This document shows, in pieces, positions 42,581 through 52,876 of a stretch of DNA of 64,000 bases. The position numbers and the translations under genes were made by a program. The notes under the pieces are model-generated. The model ran no database searches. It was not told where the DNA came from and saw only the letters and a program-made list of their open reading frames with translations. The stretch is from Pseudotabrizicola sp051200875 (lineage in GTDB: Bacteria > Pseudomonadota > Alphaproteobacteria > Rhodobacterales > Rhodobacteraceae): NCBI RefSeq assembly GCF_051200875.1, contig NZ_CP195191.1, forward strand, positions 3,596,001-3,660,000. The letters are read 5' to 3'. Every line of letters begins with the position of its first letter. Within the stretch, counting starts at the first letter, position 1.

Positions 42581-42619
42581 GCCGGGAACGTGCCGTTTTC
42601 GTGGAGAAAAGAAAAGGGG

Positions 42620-43543
42620 TTACAGCGCCGCCAAAAGGCTGCGAGCCTGCAGGCAATCGGCATCCATCTGGTCAATCAGGGCTGGCAGGCCGGTGAATTT
42701 CACCTCGGGGCGAAGGTAATCAACCAGCGCGACCGAGAGGTGCTGGCCGTAAAGATCGCCTTTGAAATCAAAGAGGAAGGTTTCAAGATTTGGTGTGTTT
42801 TCCCCGAACATCGGGCGCACGCCAAGGCTTGCTGCGCCGTGGTAGCTGCCCTTTTGCGGCCCGGTCAGGACATCGACCAAAACCGCGTAGACACCGAGTT
42901 TTGGCAAATGCAGGCCAGCAACGGACATATTGGCCGTGGGAAAGCCCAATTCGCGACCACGCTTTTCGCCGTGGATCACCTCGCCCTCGATCCGGTGCCA
43001 ATGGCCCAGCATGGCGGCTGCATCGCGAGGGCGGCCTTCGGACAGGGCGATGCGAATGGCAGTCGAGGAAATCGGCGTGCCAGCCTGGGCGATAAGCTCG
43101 GCCACCGTCACCTGAAATCCGTATTCAGCGCCAAGGGCTTGCAGATCCGAAACGGTGCCCTTGCGGCCCCGGCCAAAGCAGAAGTCAGAGCCGACAACGA
43201 CCCGCGAGACGCCTAAACCTTTGGCCAAGACATCGCGCGCGAATTCTGCGGGGCTAAGCGAGGAAAGCTCTGGTCCGAAGGGAAGCTCGAAGAGGTGATC
43301 GACACCAAGCTTGGCCAAGCGATTGGCGCGGGCCTCGGCATTCATCAGGCGAAAGGGCGGGGCTTTGGGGGCAAAGAATTCACGGGGATGGGGTTCAAAG
43401 GTAATCACCCCAAGCGGGCCTGTTCCCCGGGCAAGGTCAAGGACAGAGCGGTGGCCCAGATGCACGCCATCAAAGTTGCCCATGGCGCATGAGGTGCCGC
43501 GGGCTTCAGGGCTAAGGTCCTGCCATGACTGGTGTAATTGCAT
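42620..43543 (-). CDS. ribF: Bifunctional riboflavin kinase / FAD synthetase
   Basis: This 307-residue enzyme phosphorylates riboflavin to FMN and adenylates FMN to FAD. The N-terminal nucleotidyltransferase domain carries GNFDGVHLGHRSVL (about 23-36) and the kinase domain (about 185-300) carries GRELGFPTANM and the Tyr/Gly-rich end YGQHLSVALVDYLRPEVKF. Domain order is standard. It lies 29 bases after the MaoC-type hydratase gene on the same strand. Confidence 0.95.
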   Translation of the reverse strand: MQLHQSWQDLSPEARGTSCAMGNFDGVHLGHRSVLDLARGTGPLGVITFEPHPREFFAPKAPPFRLMNAEARANRLAKLGVDHLFELPFGPELSSLSPAEFARDVLAKGLGVSRVVVGSDFCFGRGRKGTVSDLQALGAEYGFQVTVAELIAQAGTPISSTAIRIALSEGRPRDAAAMLGHWHRIEGEVIHGEKRGRELGFPTANMSVAGLHLPKLGVYAVLVDVLTGPQKGSYHGAASLGVRPMFGENTPNLETFLFDFKGDLYGQHLSVALVDYLRPEVKFTGLPALIDQMDADCLQARSLLAAL

Positions 43544-43572
43544 TCTACCCCGGGTCTGGGGCGATCGCCCCG

Positions 43573-44019
43573 TCAGTCGAACTTGCGGCTGGGTGCCAGC
43601 ACCACGGCCTCACCCTTCAAGACCAGTGTTTTACCGACTGAACAGGTGGTTTCAAGGGTCACCCGACGTTTGCCGTGGTCAATGGCCAAAACCGTGACAT
43701 CGGCGCGAACCATGTCGCCGGGGCGGACGGGGGCCATGAACTTCAGGGTTTGTCCAAGATAAACAGTACCATGGCCGGGAAGCTGTTCGCCAATGACGGC
43801 AGAGATCAGGCCGGCAGTCAGCATTCCATGGGCGATGCGGCCTTCGAAAATCGTGTCTTGGGCATAGGCGTCGTCAAGGTGAACCGGGTTTCGGTCGGTC
43901 GAGACTTCGGCGAAAAGCTCGATATCCCGATCCGTGACCACCTTTGTCAGGTGGCGCGACATGCCGATTTCCAGATCTTCGATGCAGATCGTGCCGCGGG
44001 GCATATTGTCCAACATCAT
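43573..44019 (-). CDS. MaoC-family enoyl-CoA hydratase (PhaJ-like)
   Basis: This 148-residue hotdog-fold protein belongs to the MaoC/PhaJ family of (R)-specific enoyl-CoA hydratases. The hydratase motif is clear: FAEVSTDRNPVHLDDAYA followed by GRIAHGMLTAGL, with Asp and His in the catalytic pair. Such enzymes convert beta-oxidation intermediates to (R)-3-hydroxyacyl-CoA for polyhydroxyalkanoates. Two CTGC-N3-GCAG sites upstream support this link. Two adjacent ATG codons (44019 and 44016) follow GGGAA; the first is taken. Confidence 0.88.
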   Translation of the reverse strand: MMLDNMPRGTICIEDLEIGMSRHLTKVVTDRDIELFAEVSTDRNPVHLDDAYAQDTIFEGRIAHGMLTAGLISAVIGEQLPGHGTVYLGQTLKFMAPVRPGDMVRADVTVLAIDHGKRRVTLETTCSVGKTLVLKGEAVVLAPSRKFD

Positions 44020-44059
44020 TGCGATTCCCGTTTGCTGACTGCCAAGACAGTAGCAAATG

Positions 44060-44070
44060 CTGCATCGCAG
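44060..44070. promoter_or_regulatory. CTGC-N3-GCAG motif (PhaR-type) proximal
   Basis: CTGCATCGCAG lies 41-51 bases upstream of the PhaJ-like start and matches CTGC-N3-GCAG, the motif reported for the polyhydroxybutyrate regulator PhaR in Paracoccus and Rhodobacter. Its position would cover or adjoin the promoter. Confidence 0.5.
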
Positions 44071-44130
44071 CGCAATTCCGTTGCGCAAGTATTTTTCACA
44101 TATGCGACGAAAGGCGCAATAATGTTACTG

Positions 44131-44141
44131 CTGCGACGCAG
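44131..44141. promoter_or_regulatory. CTGC-N3-GCAG motif (PhaR-type) distal
   Basis: CTGCGACGCAG, within a larger perfect 15-base inverted repeat TGCTGCG-A-CGCAGCA (44129-44143), lies 71 bases further upstream than the first motif, about seven helical turns. It directly follows the HAD gene stop, so it may also act as a weak hairpin. Confidence 0.5.
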
Positions 44142-44144
44142 CAA

Positions 44145-45020
44145 TCACCGCAGGTGGCCGATGGTATAGCTGGGCGAAAGCTGCTGATCGGAGAGCCATT
44201 TTTCCAGCAAGTCCTTGTTCGGATTGTCAGAATCAGGCCCGAAATGGTCAGTCGCGATCCCGCCCGAGACAAACAGCGTATCCAGCCCCTCGGCCACGCC
44301 ACCCTGCACGTCGGTGGCGATGCCGTCGCCAACGCAAAGGATCCGCGGGTCGTCCAGTCCCAGACGGCGGCGGGCAAGGTCATAGACGGGCGGGTGTGGC
44401 TTTCCGAAGTAGAGCGCGGTGCCGCCCATCTCTTCGTAATCCCGAGCCAAAGCCCCGGCGCACCACAGGCGCTTATCGCCCATATCGACGACGATGTCAG
44501 GGTTGGCGCAAAGCATCTTTAGCTCTTTAGTCTTTCCCATCAACAGCTTGGCCCGGTAATCGTCAGGCGTTTCAGTCAGATCGTCCGCAAGGCCAGTGCA
44601 GACGATGCCTTCGGCTTCATCCAGCGGAACGCGGGTGATGCCTGCGTCAGCGACCAGATGGGCGATATCGTCCTCAAAATCGGTAAAGAAGGGTTCATCC
44701 TTGGGCGCGCCAATGTGGTAGACACGCTGTCCCACGGCGCCGGTCAGCATGGCGTATTGCGCGGCATCGCCCGAAGTGGCCACGTCATCCCATGTGTCGC
44801 GGGGCAGGCCCATCTTCTCCAACTGTCTGACAACGCTGGATTTTGGGCGCGGTGCATTGGTCAGAAGGATGACTTTTCCGCCGCCTGCGCGAAAGCCTTG
44901 CAGGGCCGCGACCGCCGCCGGAAAGGGCGCCACGCCATTATGCAAACAGCCCCAGAGGTCGCAAAACAAAGCGTCATACTGACCTGCGATTTCAGAAAGC
45001 GCGCGAATGATTTGGGTCAT
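44145..45020 (-). CDS. TIGR01459-type HAD hydrolase
   Basis: This 291-residue phosphatase is of the NagD-like HAD class (TIGR01459), a family common in alphaproteobacteria. Motif I is YDALFCDLWGCLHNG (variant of DxDxT), motif II is ILLTNAP, and the C-terminal KPHPPVYDLA and CVGDGIATDVQGG give motifs III and IV. The substrate is unknown. ATG at 45020 is chosen because TQIIRALSEIAGQYDAL is the family start; the upstream 30 codons look non-coding. Confidence 0.85.
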   Translation of the reverse strand: MTQIIRALSEIAGQYDALFCDLWGCLHNGVAPFPAAVAALQGFRAGGGKVILLTNAPRPKSSVVRQLEKMGLPRDTWDDVATSGDAAQYAMLTGAVGQRVYHIGAPKDEPFFTDFEDDIAHLVADAGITRVPLDEAEGIVCTGLADDLTETPDDYRAKLLMGKTKELKMLCANPDIVVDMGDKRLWCAGALARDYEEMGGTALYFGKPHPPVYDLARRRLGLDDPRILCVGDGIATDVQGGVAEGLDTLFVSGGIATDHFGPDSDNPNKDLLEKWLSDQQLSPSYTIGHLR

Positions 45021-45162
45021 AAAAGGGTCTTTCTGGCTGTGTGCAAAGCGTGTGATGGACGTGGTTTTTCCGTGTTGCATCCGTGGTCTCAGGGAAAAAC
45101 ACGGGTTCAAGAGGATGTAGCCTGCGTTCCTGCCTTGGGCAAATGGGAAAGCCCGGATCGGC

Positions 45163-45771
45163 TCAGGTCAGGTCATCAGCCGCGATCTTACCCAAGCGCA
45201 ACTGATGCTGAAGCGCATAGGCAATGGAAAGCGCATCGTCCAGGGCGTCATGGGCAAAGAAGGGCGGGTGGTCGATCTGGTAGTAATCGGCAAGGCGCCC
45301 GCTGCTGGTTTTCCGCAAATCGTCGGGTGGCATTCCCGCACCCAGAAAGACCTGACGGATGTTTCCGAATTGCGTGGCGGGAAGCATGGGCGCGATGCCG
45401 GCTGCATAGCAACTGATCGCAACCATGTTCAACTCGTCTTTCCCCCACGACCAGAGTTTGCCGCCCTTGGCAAAATCCTTGAGCCTTTCGAGAGCCTGAG
45501 CAAGCGGAAGGCCGTGGCTGTCGATCTGGTCGTTGGTGATACCCGTGAGTTGGGTGAGGTAGGGGTCAAGGGCGATACGTTTCCCGAACCTGTCGCGTGG
45601 TGTGACATAGAGGCGAAGCGTGTCGAGGATCGGATAATCCTGTTCGAGACCGATTTCGGCGACGCCGATCTGAACGAGAATCGGATCGGGGTCTTCCGGG
45701 CCGACCCAAAAGCGATGGAGCGAGCCTTCGATGGCCAGAAATTCGCAGTCATAGACAAAGGTGGAGTTCAC
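45163..45771 (-). CDS. DEDDh 3'-5' exonuclease-like protein
   Basis: This 202-residue protein has the exonuclease motifs of the DnaQ/RNase T superfamily: Exo I as YDCEFLA with Asp8 and Glu10, a middle GITNDQIDSHG, and Exo III as HDALDD with His174 and Asp179. It resembles the exonuclease fold used in DNA proofreading or RNA trimming but has no other domain. GTG at 45771 is preferred as start because GGAAG lies upstream and it avoids overlap with the thioesterase gene. Substrate and role are not evident. Confidence 0.8.
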   Translation of the reverse strand: MNSTFVYDCEFLAIEGSLHRFWVGPEDPDPILVQIGVAEIGLEQDYPILDTLRLYVTPRDRFGKRIALDPYLTQLTGITNDQIDSHGLPLAQALERLKDFAKGGKLWSWGKDELNMVAISCYAAGIAPMLPATQFGNIRQVFLGAGMPPDDLRKTSSGRLADYYQIDHPPFFAHDALDDALSIAYALQHQLRLGKIAADDLT

Positions 45772-45811
45772 GGGGCGGGCTTCCGTTCGAAATCTGAGAC
45801 CCGTTTGGTAT

Positions 45812-46288
45812 CTAGCCGCCAAGGATCAGGCAAGTGGTGGTGCCAAAAGCGACAACTCGGCCTTGGGCATCGGTGATGCGGGCCTCGGCGGTGCCGATCG
45901 AGCGGCCAAGGGTGATGACCGAGCCTTCGCAGCGATAGGTTTCCCCAACGACGGGGGCGCGGGTGAGGTTGGTTTTCACCTCGACCGTTGTATAGCCGCG
46001 GCCGGCGGGGAGGGCGGAATGGACGGCGCAGCCAAGGGCGCTGTCCAGCACCGTCAATGCCCAACCGCCGTGGACGCCGCCCATCGGGTTGATGAAATTC
46101 GCAGGCGGGCTGGATTCCCAGACGGCCCTGCCGCTGGCGACCTCGACAAGACGCATGTTGGCGACGGCGCAGACCGGAGGGGCGGGAAATTCCCCCGCAA
46201 GGGCGCGCTGGAAGAACTCCAGCCCCGAGATCGACAACATCTGTTCGGTGGAAATGGTGCCAAGGCTGGACGGGTCGATTGGGGTCAT
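45812..46288 (-). CDS. PaaI-family hotdog thioesterase
   Basis: This 158-residue protein belongs to the PaaI thioesterase family of acyl-CoA hydrolases. The signature NPMGGVHGGWALTVLDSALGCAVHSALPAGRGYTTVEVKTNLTRA includes the conserved Asn/Gly and acidic residue at the active site. Phenylacetate genes are not nearby, so the natural thioester is unknown. It lies in the minus-strand series, 40 bases before the exonuclease gene. Confidence 0.88.
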   Translation of the reverse strand: MTPIDPSSLGTISTEQMLSISGLEFFQRALAGEFPAPPVCAVANMRLVEVASGRAVWESSPPANFINPMGGVHGGWALTVLDSALGCAVHSALPAGRGYTTVEVKTNLTRAPVVGETYRCEGSVITLGRSIGTAEARITDAQGRVVAFGTTTCLILGG

Positions 46289-46345
46289 GGCCTTGGTCCT
46301 TTGGCTTTGGAAAGGGGCAGCGGCGGGGCCGCTGCCCGCTAGGGA

Positions 46346-47266
46346 TCAGATCTTCAGCGCCGGGATGATCTGCTTTTTGCGGCTCATGATGCCCGGCAGG
46401 ACGACGGTATCGCCCGAAACGGTGCAACCAAAGCTGGCTTCGGCGATTTGCTTGACCAGATCGTTCGGGACCAGAAGGGTGGCTTCTTCGCGCAGGATGT
46501 CGACGACGAAGAGCAGAACCTGATCGGCGCCGTCTTCCTTGGCGACATCGGTCATGGAGTTCATCAGGCTGGCCTTGCGGTCAAGGATCAGCTTGGGCGC
46601 GGTGGTTTCAAGGACCGAGACGCGCAGTTCCTTGCCCGCGACGGTGTATTCCTTGGAATCCATGCGCAGAAGTTCGGCATCCGAGAAGGCGCCGACATCG
46701 GACTTTGCCTCGAACAGGTCGGAAGCATAGGCGGGGATCGCAATGCCCAGATCGGCGGCCAGCTTTTCGGCGACGGCGCGGTCATGTGCGGTGGTGGTGG
46801 GCGAGCGGAATTCCAGCGTGTCAGAGAGGATGCAGGACAGCATCAGGCCCTTGATGCTTTCCGGCATCTTGGCCGCGTCATCGCCCATCAGGTCGTGCAT
46901 GATGGTGGCGGTGCAGGCCAGCGGACGGATGGTGATGTCGATCGGGCCTTTGGTTTCCAGACCGCCGACCAGCTTGTGGTGGTCGATGATGGCGGTGACA
47001 TCCAGCGCGTTGACGTTGGCGGGCAGTTCGGCCGGGTTGTTGGTGTCCACGATCACGGCTTTGGTGCCATCGGCGATCTCCGTGACGATGCGCGGCTTGG
47101 CGGCATTCCAGCGCCTGATGACGAAAGCGGCCTCGGTGTTCGGTTCGCCCAAGAGGACGGCTTCGGCCGGGGTGCCTTTCACTTCGTTCAGATACCAGGC
47201 CCAGATGAGTGGCGAGCCGGTGGAATCGGTGTCGGGGGATTTGTGGCCGAATACGAGCGTGGTCAT
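46346..47266 (-). CDS. ppaC: Manganese-dependent inorganic pyrophosphatase
   Basis: This 306-residue DHH-family enzyme hydrolyses pyrophosphate to phosphate, using Mn2+/Co2+. The N-terminal GHKSPDTDS holds His8, Asp12 and Asp14; VDTNNPAELP and IDHHKLVGG provide further metal ligands, and the C-terminal DHHA2 domain ends in SRKKQIIPAL. ATG at 47266 is used; AGGT precedes it. This is a family II enzyme, not the common PpaA type. Confidence 0.93.
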   Translation of the reverse strand: MTTLVFGHKSPDTDSTGSPLIWAWYLNEVKGTPAEAVLLGEPNTEAAFVIRRWNAAKPRIVTEIADGTKAVIVDTNNPAELPANVNALDVTAIIDHHKLVGGLETKGPIDITIRPLACTATIMHDLMGDDAAKMPESIKGLMLSCILSDTLEFRSPTTTAHDRAVAEKLAADLGIAIPAYASDLFEAKSDVGAFSDAELLRMDSKEYTVAGKELRVSVLETTAPKLILDRKASLMNSMTDVAKEDGADQVLLFVVDILREEATLLVPNDLVKQIAEASFGCTVSGDTVVLPGIMSRKKQIIPALKI

Positions 47267-47361
47267 GGGGGCACCTGTCATTGGGCAAGGAATTCGCCGG
47301 GGCTTATAGGGCGCGGCGCAGGTTTTGTCACGGGTGCGGGGGCTGCGACCATTGGCGCGGG

Positions 47362-48108
47362 CTAGTCATAGAAGGCAGGGGCCTTGCGCAGGTCGGGCCA
47401 TTGGGCTGGATCGTGGCCATAGATGAACAGCGCGCCGAGCTTATCGGACAGCTTCATCAGGGCCGAGCCGGTAGTATGCGCGGTGATCGGATCGTCGGCA
47501 TCTGGGTAGCCTTCGTCGGGTTCCGAGGCGCGGTTGATGGCGTCGGCGGCGAGGATGACGGGACCGGTTTCGGGCAGCGTCAGGAGCAGCGACATGTGGC
47601 CGGGCGTGTGGCCCGGGGTGGGAAGCAGGGTAATGCCGTCGCAAAGTTGCGTCTGATCATTGATGGTCAGGTTTTCGACCATGGGCCAGTCGACGGGGCG
47701 GGCGGTGCCGAAATAGCACGGCTTCGGGTCAGCGCGTTCGATGGCGGTCACGATCAGCGGGCAAGTGATGCGCGACAGCGCGCCGACATGGTCGATATGG
47801 CCGTGGGTCAGGATATGGGCGGTGAGGTCCTCGATGCGTGTTCCGGTGCGGGCCAGTTCCGAGGCGATGTCGTGGTGGTCTGTCAGCGCGCCAAAGCGGG
47901 GAAGGCCGTCTGCTGCCGCAGCGGCATCGGGGTCGGTCGCGTAGGATGGAGGAAAGCCGCCATCGACAAGAAGTTTCGCCCCCTGATCCGTTTCCAGAAG
48001 ATAGGCGGGGAGGCCGATGATCCGTTCGCCCCCGCGCACCGAAAAGGTGCCGCAGTCAAGGATTGTCAGCCGTTTCAGACGGTGACCGGAGAGCGCGGGC
48101 AAGATCAT
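47362..48108 (-). CDS. MBL-fold hydrolase (AHL-lactonase-like)
   Basis: This 248-residue MBL-fold protein has the metal motif LTHGHIDHVGALS and PTPGHTPGHMSLLL, with the layout of N-acyl-homoserine lactonases (AttM/AiiA type). No signal peptide. A quorum-quenching role is possible but unproven, as no luxI/luxR gene is visible nearby. Its ATG overlaps the stop of the TraB gene by four bases, so the two are coupled. Confidence 0.8.
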   Translation of the reverse strand: MILPALSGHRLKRLTILDCGTFSVRGGERIIGLPAYLLETDQGAKLLVDGGFPPSYATDPDAAAAADGLPRFGALTDHHDIASELARTGTRIEDLTAHILTHGHIDHVGALSRITCPLIVTAIERADPKPCYFGTARPVDWPMVENLTINDQTQLCDGITLLPTPGHTPGHMSLLLTLPETGPVILAADAINRASEPDEGYPDADDPITAHTTGSALMKLSDKLGALFIYGHDPAQWPDLRKAPAFYD

Positions 48109-49091
48109 CGGTCTGGCATCGGCAAGGGGGAAAGGGTCCAGCCGCGCAACTTTAGCAGATTGGCGACGCCTTCGCTGCCAGAGAGGTGCAGCGCACCAAA
48201 CGCGGCAAGGGTTGGCCCTTGGGCAGCGCTTTCTTCGATGACGGAGATCCATTCGCGGTTTCGCGAGTGCATCATCGCCTCGCCCATCAGGGCAAGTTTG
48301 GCTTCAAGTTCTTCGAGAGAGACGCCGGGCGTGCCCATGGATTCATGGCGCATCAATTCCCAGATCACGCGGCTGTCGCCGTTGAAATAGGCATCAGCGA
48401 GAGTTGCGGCGAAATCTTCCACCCGGTCCTCCATGCCAAGGCTGTAACGGATCATGTCGACCTGATCCGCCATAGGGAGTTTGTCGAAGATCTTGAACAC
48501 GGAGTCAAAGGGTTCCAAGGCCCGGATCGGGATCGACTTGTCTTTGGCCCGGTCGATGATCTGGGCGTCTAGCCCGGCCTTGGCCATGACATTGTTCATG
48601 TCGCAAGGTGGGGTCGCAAGAAGGAGCGAGACGTACCAAGGCTGGAATTTCGCGGCCATGAAGCCCGGAATGCCGCGCAATTGCATGGCAGAGGAAAGGC
48701 TGTCCCAATCTTCGGGCGTCAGCAATTCCGGCAGGGAGGTGTCGGTCAGCACCATGAGGTCGGGATGTTTGGCCAGATGGCCGACCAAGGCGCGCTCTTC
48801 TTCGGGGCCGGCTTCGACCAAGACCGTTTTGGCACGGTCGATCAGGGGGGTGATCGCCGCCATCGTGTGGTCATGCCGGGGATCGCCAAGATGATAAGTG
48901 CCAATCAGCACGACGCTTTGGCTGCCTTTGCTGGCGGTCCAGAAATTGCCGGTGGCGAAAGGTTCGGCCTCGGCCCGGTCAAAGATTTCCCGCCGCTCGG
49001 ACTCTGGCATCTGGTCCAGCAGATTCTGCCCGTTGCATTCGGCCATTGCGGGAGAGGCGAGCAGGAAAAGGGCTGTCAGGAACGCGCGCAT
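48105..49091 (-). CDS. TraB/GumN family secreted protein
   Basis: This 328-residue protein has a signal peptide (MRAFLTALFLLASPAMA) and belongs to the TraB/GumN family, with the hallmark IGTYHLGDPRHDHT and a C-terminal GPTLAAFGALHLSGSEGVANLLKLRGW. The fold is shared with EreA-type and pheromone-shutdown proteins; histidines in GTxHxxD suggest a metal-dependent hydrolase. The substrate is unknown. It is followed by the overlapping MBL gene. Confidence 0.85.
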   Translation of the reverse strand: MRAFLTALFLLASPAMAECNGQNLLDQMPESERREIFDRAEAEPFATGNFWTASKGSQSVVLIGTYHLGDPRHDHTMAAITPLIDRAKTVLVEAGPEEERALVGHLAKHPDLMVLTDTSLPELLTPEDWDSLSSAMQLRGIPGFMAAKFQPWYVSLLLATPPCDMNNVMAKAGLDAQIIDRAKDKSIPIRALEPFDSVFKIFDKLPMADQVDMIRYSLGMEDRVEDFAATLADAYFNGDSRVIWELMRHESMGTPGVSLEELEAKLALMGEAMMHSRNREWISVIEESAAQGPTLAAFGALHLSGSEGVANLLKLRGWTLSPLPMPDR

Positions 49092-49154
49092 GAGGTCTCG
49101 GCAGGTTGTGTCAGGGGAGAGGGTGACATCGGTGGGGGCGCATTGGAAGGGGCA

Positions 49155-50600
49155 TTACCAGATGAGGGGGGTGGGAAGGTAGTCCCAGAAGACCCATCGG
49201 AGGCGTTCGATGGGGGTGTTATAGCCAGACATGGCAGGTGGAGACGCACTGGCCGAAGGGTCAAGCAGATGCAGCATGCCGGAATGACTGGCGATCAGAA
49301 TGCGGCCGGTGGTCGGGCAGATGTCGACACCGCCCGCAGAAGAACCGAACTGGATTTCCCAAATCACCTCACCGCTGGGCGTGACGCAGGTGGCATAGCT
49401 GGAGCCCGCGAGGAGGAAGGCGCCTTTATGGCCCTGCGTCATGGTGGCGGGCAACCATCCCGATGCGTAGACGCGCAGATAGTCATTCAAAATGGTCTGC
49501 AGGGGGTCTTTCTGCCATTGGACGGTGCTTTTGCCTTTGACCGCAGCCATGTCGGCGGCAAAAGTGACGCCGTTGTAAAAGTGGCAGGAGTTCAGGGCGA
49601 TGGCGGCACCGGTGCCGTCAAAGCTGGCGTTGTGCGGATATTCGGACAGGTTGCCGAGGTTTGCGTGCAGCCCTGTTGCGGTGGGATCAGACAAATCAAG
49701 GATATAATGGGGACTCATTTGCGTCCCGAGGGCGACATAGCGGCCATCCGGTGACAGGGCGGCGTGGATCATTTTGAAGGAAGGGGAAAAGATTTCCCCG
49801 TCATCGATCCAAAAATCCATGTCGTCGATGAGGCCGAGCAGCGTTGATGGATAAAGAAGTTCGGTCTGCCAGCCCTTAGCGGATTTGCGTAAACAGCAGA
49901 TGCCGCGCAATGCGCAGACCAGCAAGATCGTCTTGCCATCATCCGAGATGGCGATCTGGTTGTAGGCGGCACGGTCGTCCGGCGGGGGGTAGTAGTTCAC
50001 GCGGTTTGCCGGAAGGTCTGGCGGTACGAAGGCCGTGCCGGGAAGGGCCGGGATCGTGTCGGTTGGCAGCGCGCCATATCGCGGGGCGACAGTCAGGCTG
50101 CCATCAGGCAAGACGGATAGGAAGTGCTGCCGGTTGCGCGACCAAGCAAAGGCAGCAAGGGGTGGGGCTTTGTCGATCTGGTCGCCATCAATCAGCCACG
50201 TGGTATTCGCTGTCCAGCTTGTGCCTTGCTGCACCAGAAAACGGTTCTTATCCAGTACGGCACAAAAGCTGAGGCCGCGGTGTCCTTCACGCTCCATCTG
50301 CGGAATGAAGGGAGCGTGCGCAGGATCGTAAATATCCCGTGCGGTGCCACCTTTGCCCGCCTTGTTCAGGGCGATCACCTCGGCCAGAACGGCCTCCGCG
50401 AGGGCTGGACTGCGCGTGTCTTCCGCAAGGTTTGGAGCCTCGGTCTTCCCGGTGTGAAAGGCTGTCAGTTCGGCGGAGTTATGTGCGGCGATCTTGCGCC
50501 CGATAGCGTTCCAAGGGGTCAGGTCAGTTCCATTCAAATGCTTTTGCTCCCAATGGACGCACAAATTACCATAACGCCTTTCACGGCTTGATGGTGCCAT
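49155..50600 (-). CDS. Beta-propeller-like protein of unknown function
   Basis: I do not recognise this 481-residue protein. It is rich in blocks reading like WD40/Kelch blades (for example AISDDGKTILLVCALRG, ALSPDGRYVALGTQM, SFDGTGAAIALNSCHF and CPTTGRILIASHSGMLHLLDP), suggesting a seven-bladed propeller; there is no signal peptide or obvious catalytic motif. The ATG at 50600 has no good ribosome binding site, so the start is uncertain; the real protein may start near LCVHWEQKHLNGTDLTPW. It is divergent from groES and lies upstream of the TraB gene. Confidence 0.6.
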   Translation of the reverse strand: MAPSSRERRYGNLCVHWEQKHLNGTDLTPWNAIGRKIAAHNSAELTAFHTGKTEAPNLAEDTRSPALAEAVLAEVIALNKAGKGGTARDIYDPAHAPFIPQMEREGHRGLSFCAVLDKNRFLVQQGTSWTANTTWLIDGDQIDKAPPLAAFAWSRNRQHFLSVLPDGSLTVAPRYGALPTDTIPALPGTAFVPPDLPANRVNYYPPPDDRAAYNQIAISDDGKTILLVCALRGICCLRKSAKGWQTELLYPSTLLGLIDDMDFWIDDGEIFSPSFKMIHAALSPDGRYVALGTQMSPHYILDLSDPTATGLHANLGNLSEYPHNASFDGTGAAIALNSCHFYNGVTFAADMAAVKGKSTVQWQKDPLQTILNDYLRVYASGWLPATMTQGHKGAFLLAGSSYATCVTPSGEVIWEIQFGSSAGGVDICPTTGRILIASHSGMLHLLDPSASASPPAMSGYNTPIERLRWVFWDYLPTPLIW

Positions 50601-50666
50601 GCGGCGGAGGAGCAGGCTAGGAGCTTGGCCGTGGCAAAGAAAGAAATTTTTTAAGAGCCTTGGGTG

Positions 50667-50695
50667 TTGACAGGCGCGGGAGGCTTGCCTAACTC
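50667..50695 (+). promoter_or_regulatory. Promoter of groESL
   Basis: TTGACA at 50667-50672 and TAACTC at 50690-50695 are 17 bases apart, a near-consensus housekeeping promoter. The CIRCE operator begins nine bases downstream, at the expected transcription start. Confidence 0.75.
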
Positions 50696-50703
50696 AGGGC
50701 TCG

Positions 50704-50730
50704 TTAGCACTCACCAAGACTGAGTGCTAA
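50704..50730. promoter_or_regulatory. CIRCE operator (HrcA site)
   Basis: TTAGCACTC (50704-50712), a nine-base spacer and GAGTGCTAA (50722-50730) give a perfect CIRCE element. HrcA repressor should bind here and keep groESL low until heat or misfolding stress. The hrcA gene is not in this window. Confidence 0.97.
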
Positions 50731-50764
50731 GATATTCAACCTGGAACCTAGGGAGTGTTCTCAG

Positions 50765-51052
50765 ATGGCATTCAAACCGCTGCATGACCGTGTGCTGGTT
50801 CGCCGCATTCAGAGCGAAGACAAAACCAAGGGCGGCCTGATCATCCCCGACACCGCCAAAGAAAAGCCTGCTGAAGGCGAAATCGTCTCGGTTGGCGAAG
50901 GCGCGCGCAAGGATTCGGGCGAGCTGATCGCACCGTCGGTAAAAGCTGGCGACCGCGTTCTGTTCGGCAAGTGGTCGGGCACCGAAGTGACCCTGAACGG
51001 CGAAGAACTGCTGATCATGAAGGAAAGCGACATCCTCGGCATCATCGGCTGA
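50765..51052 (+). CDS. groES: Co-chaperonin GroES
   Basis: This 95-residue protein forms the heptameric lid of GroEL. Typical features are AFKPLHDRVLVRRIQSEDKTKGGLIIPDTAKEKP with the mobile loop and the C-terminal DILGI. AGGGAG precedes the ATG. The CIRCE operator and promoter precede it and groEL follows 48 bases later. Confidence 0.98.
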   Translation: MAFKPLHDRVLVRRIQSEDKTKGGLIIPDTAKEKPAEGEIVSVGEGARKDSGELIAPSVKAGDRVLFGKWSGTEVTLNGEELLIMKESDILGIIG

Positions 51053-51100
51053 GTCGAGCGCTTTTCAATCTGAAACCCCAATATTCGAGGAGTCTGCACA

Positions 51101-52741
<1,641 letters not shown>

Positions 52742-52766
52742 TCAGCCGTTTCCGTCTGGAAACAGG

Positions 52767-52793
52767 GGGCGGTCCTTCGGGGCCGCCCTTTTC
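52767..52793 (+). terminator. Terminator of groESL
   Basis: GGGCGGTCC (52767-52775) pairs with GGGCCGCCC (52780-52788, one T-G pair) over a TTCG loop and is followed by TTTTCTTTTTC. A strong intrinsic terminator. Confidence 0.93.
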
Positions 52794-52876
52794 TTTTTCG
52801 GCATCTGAATTGCGGGCGCGCCGTGAAAACGCCATTTTGACCGGCGAAGGTCGGCGCCAAAGAAGGAACGCCTTGA

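Noticed and set aside
47362..48108. Quorum-quenching lactonase with a quorum locus
   Set aside because: The fold fits, but no luxI/luxR gene or other quorum component is visible, so the role stays open.
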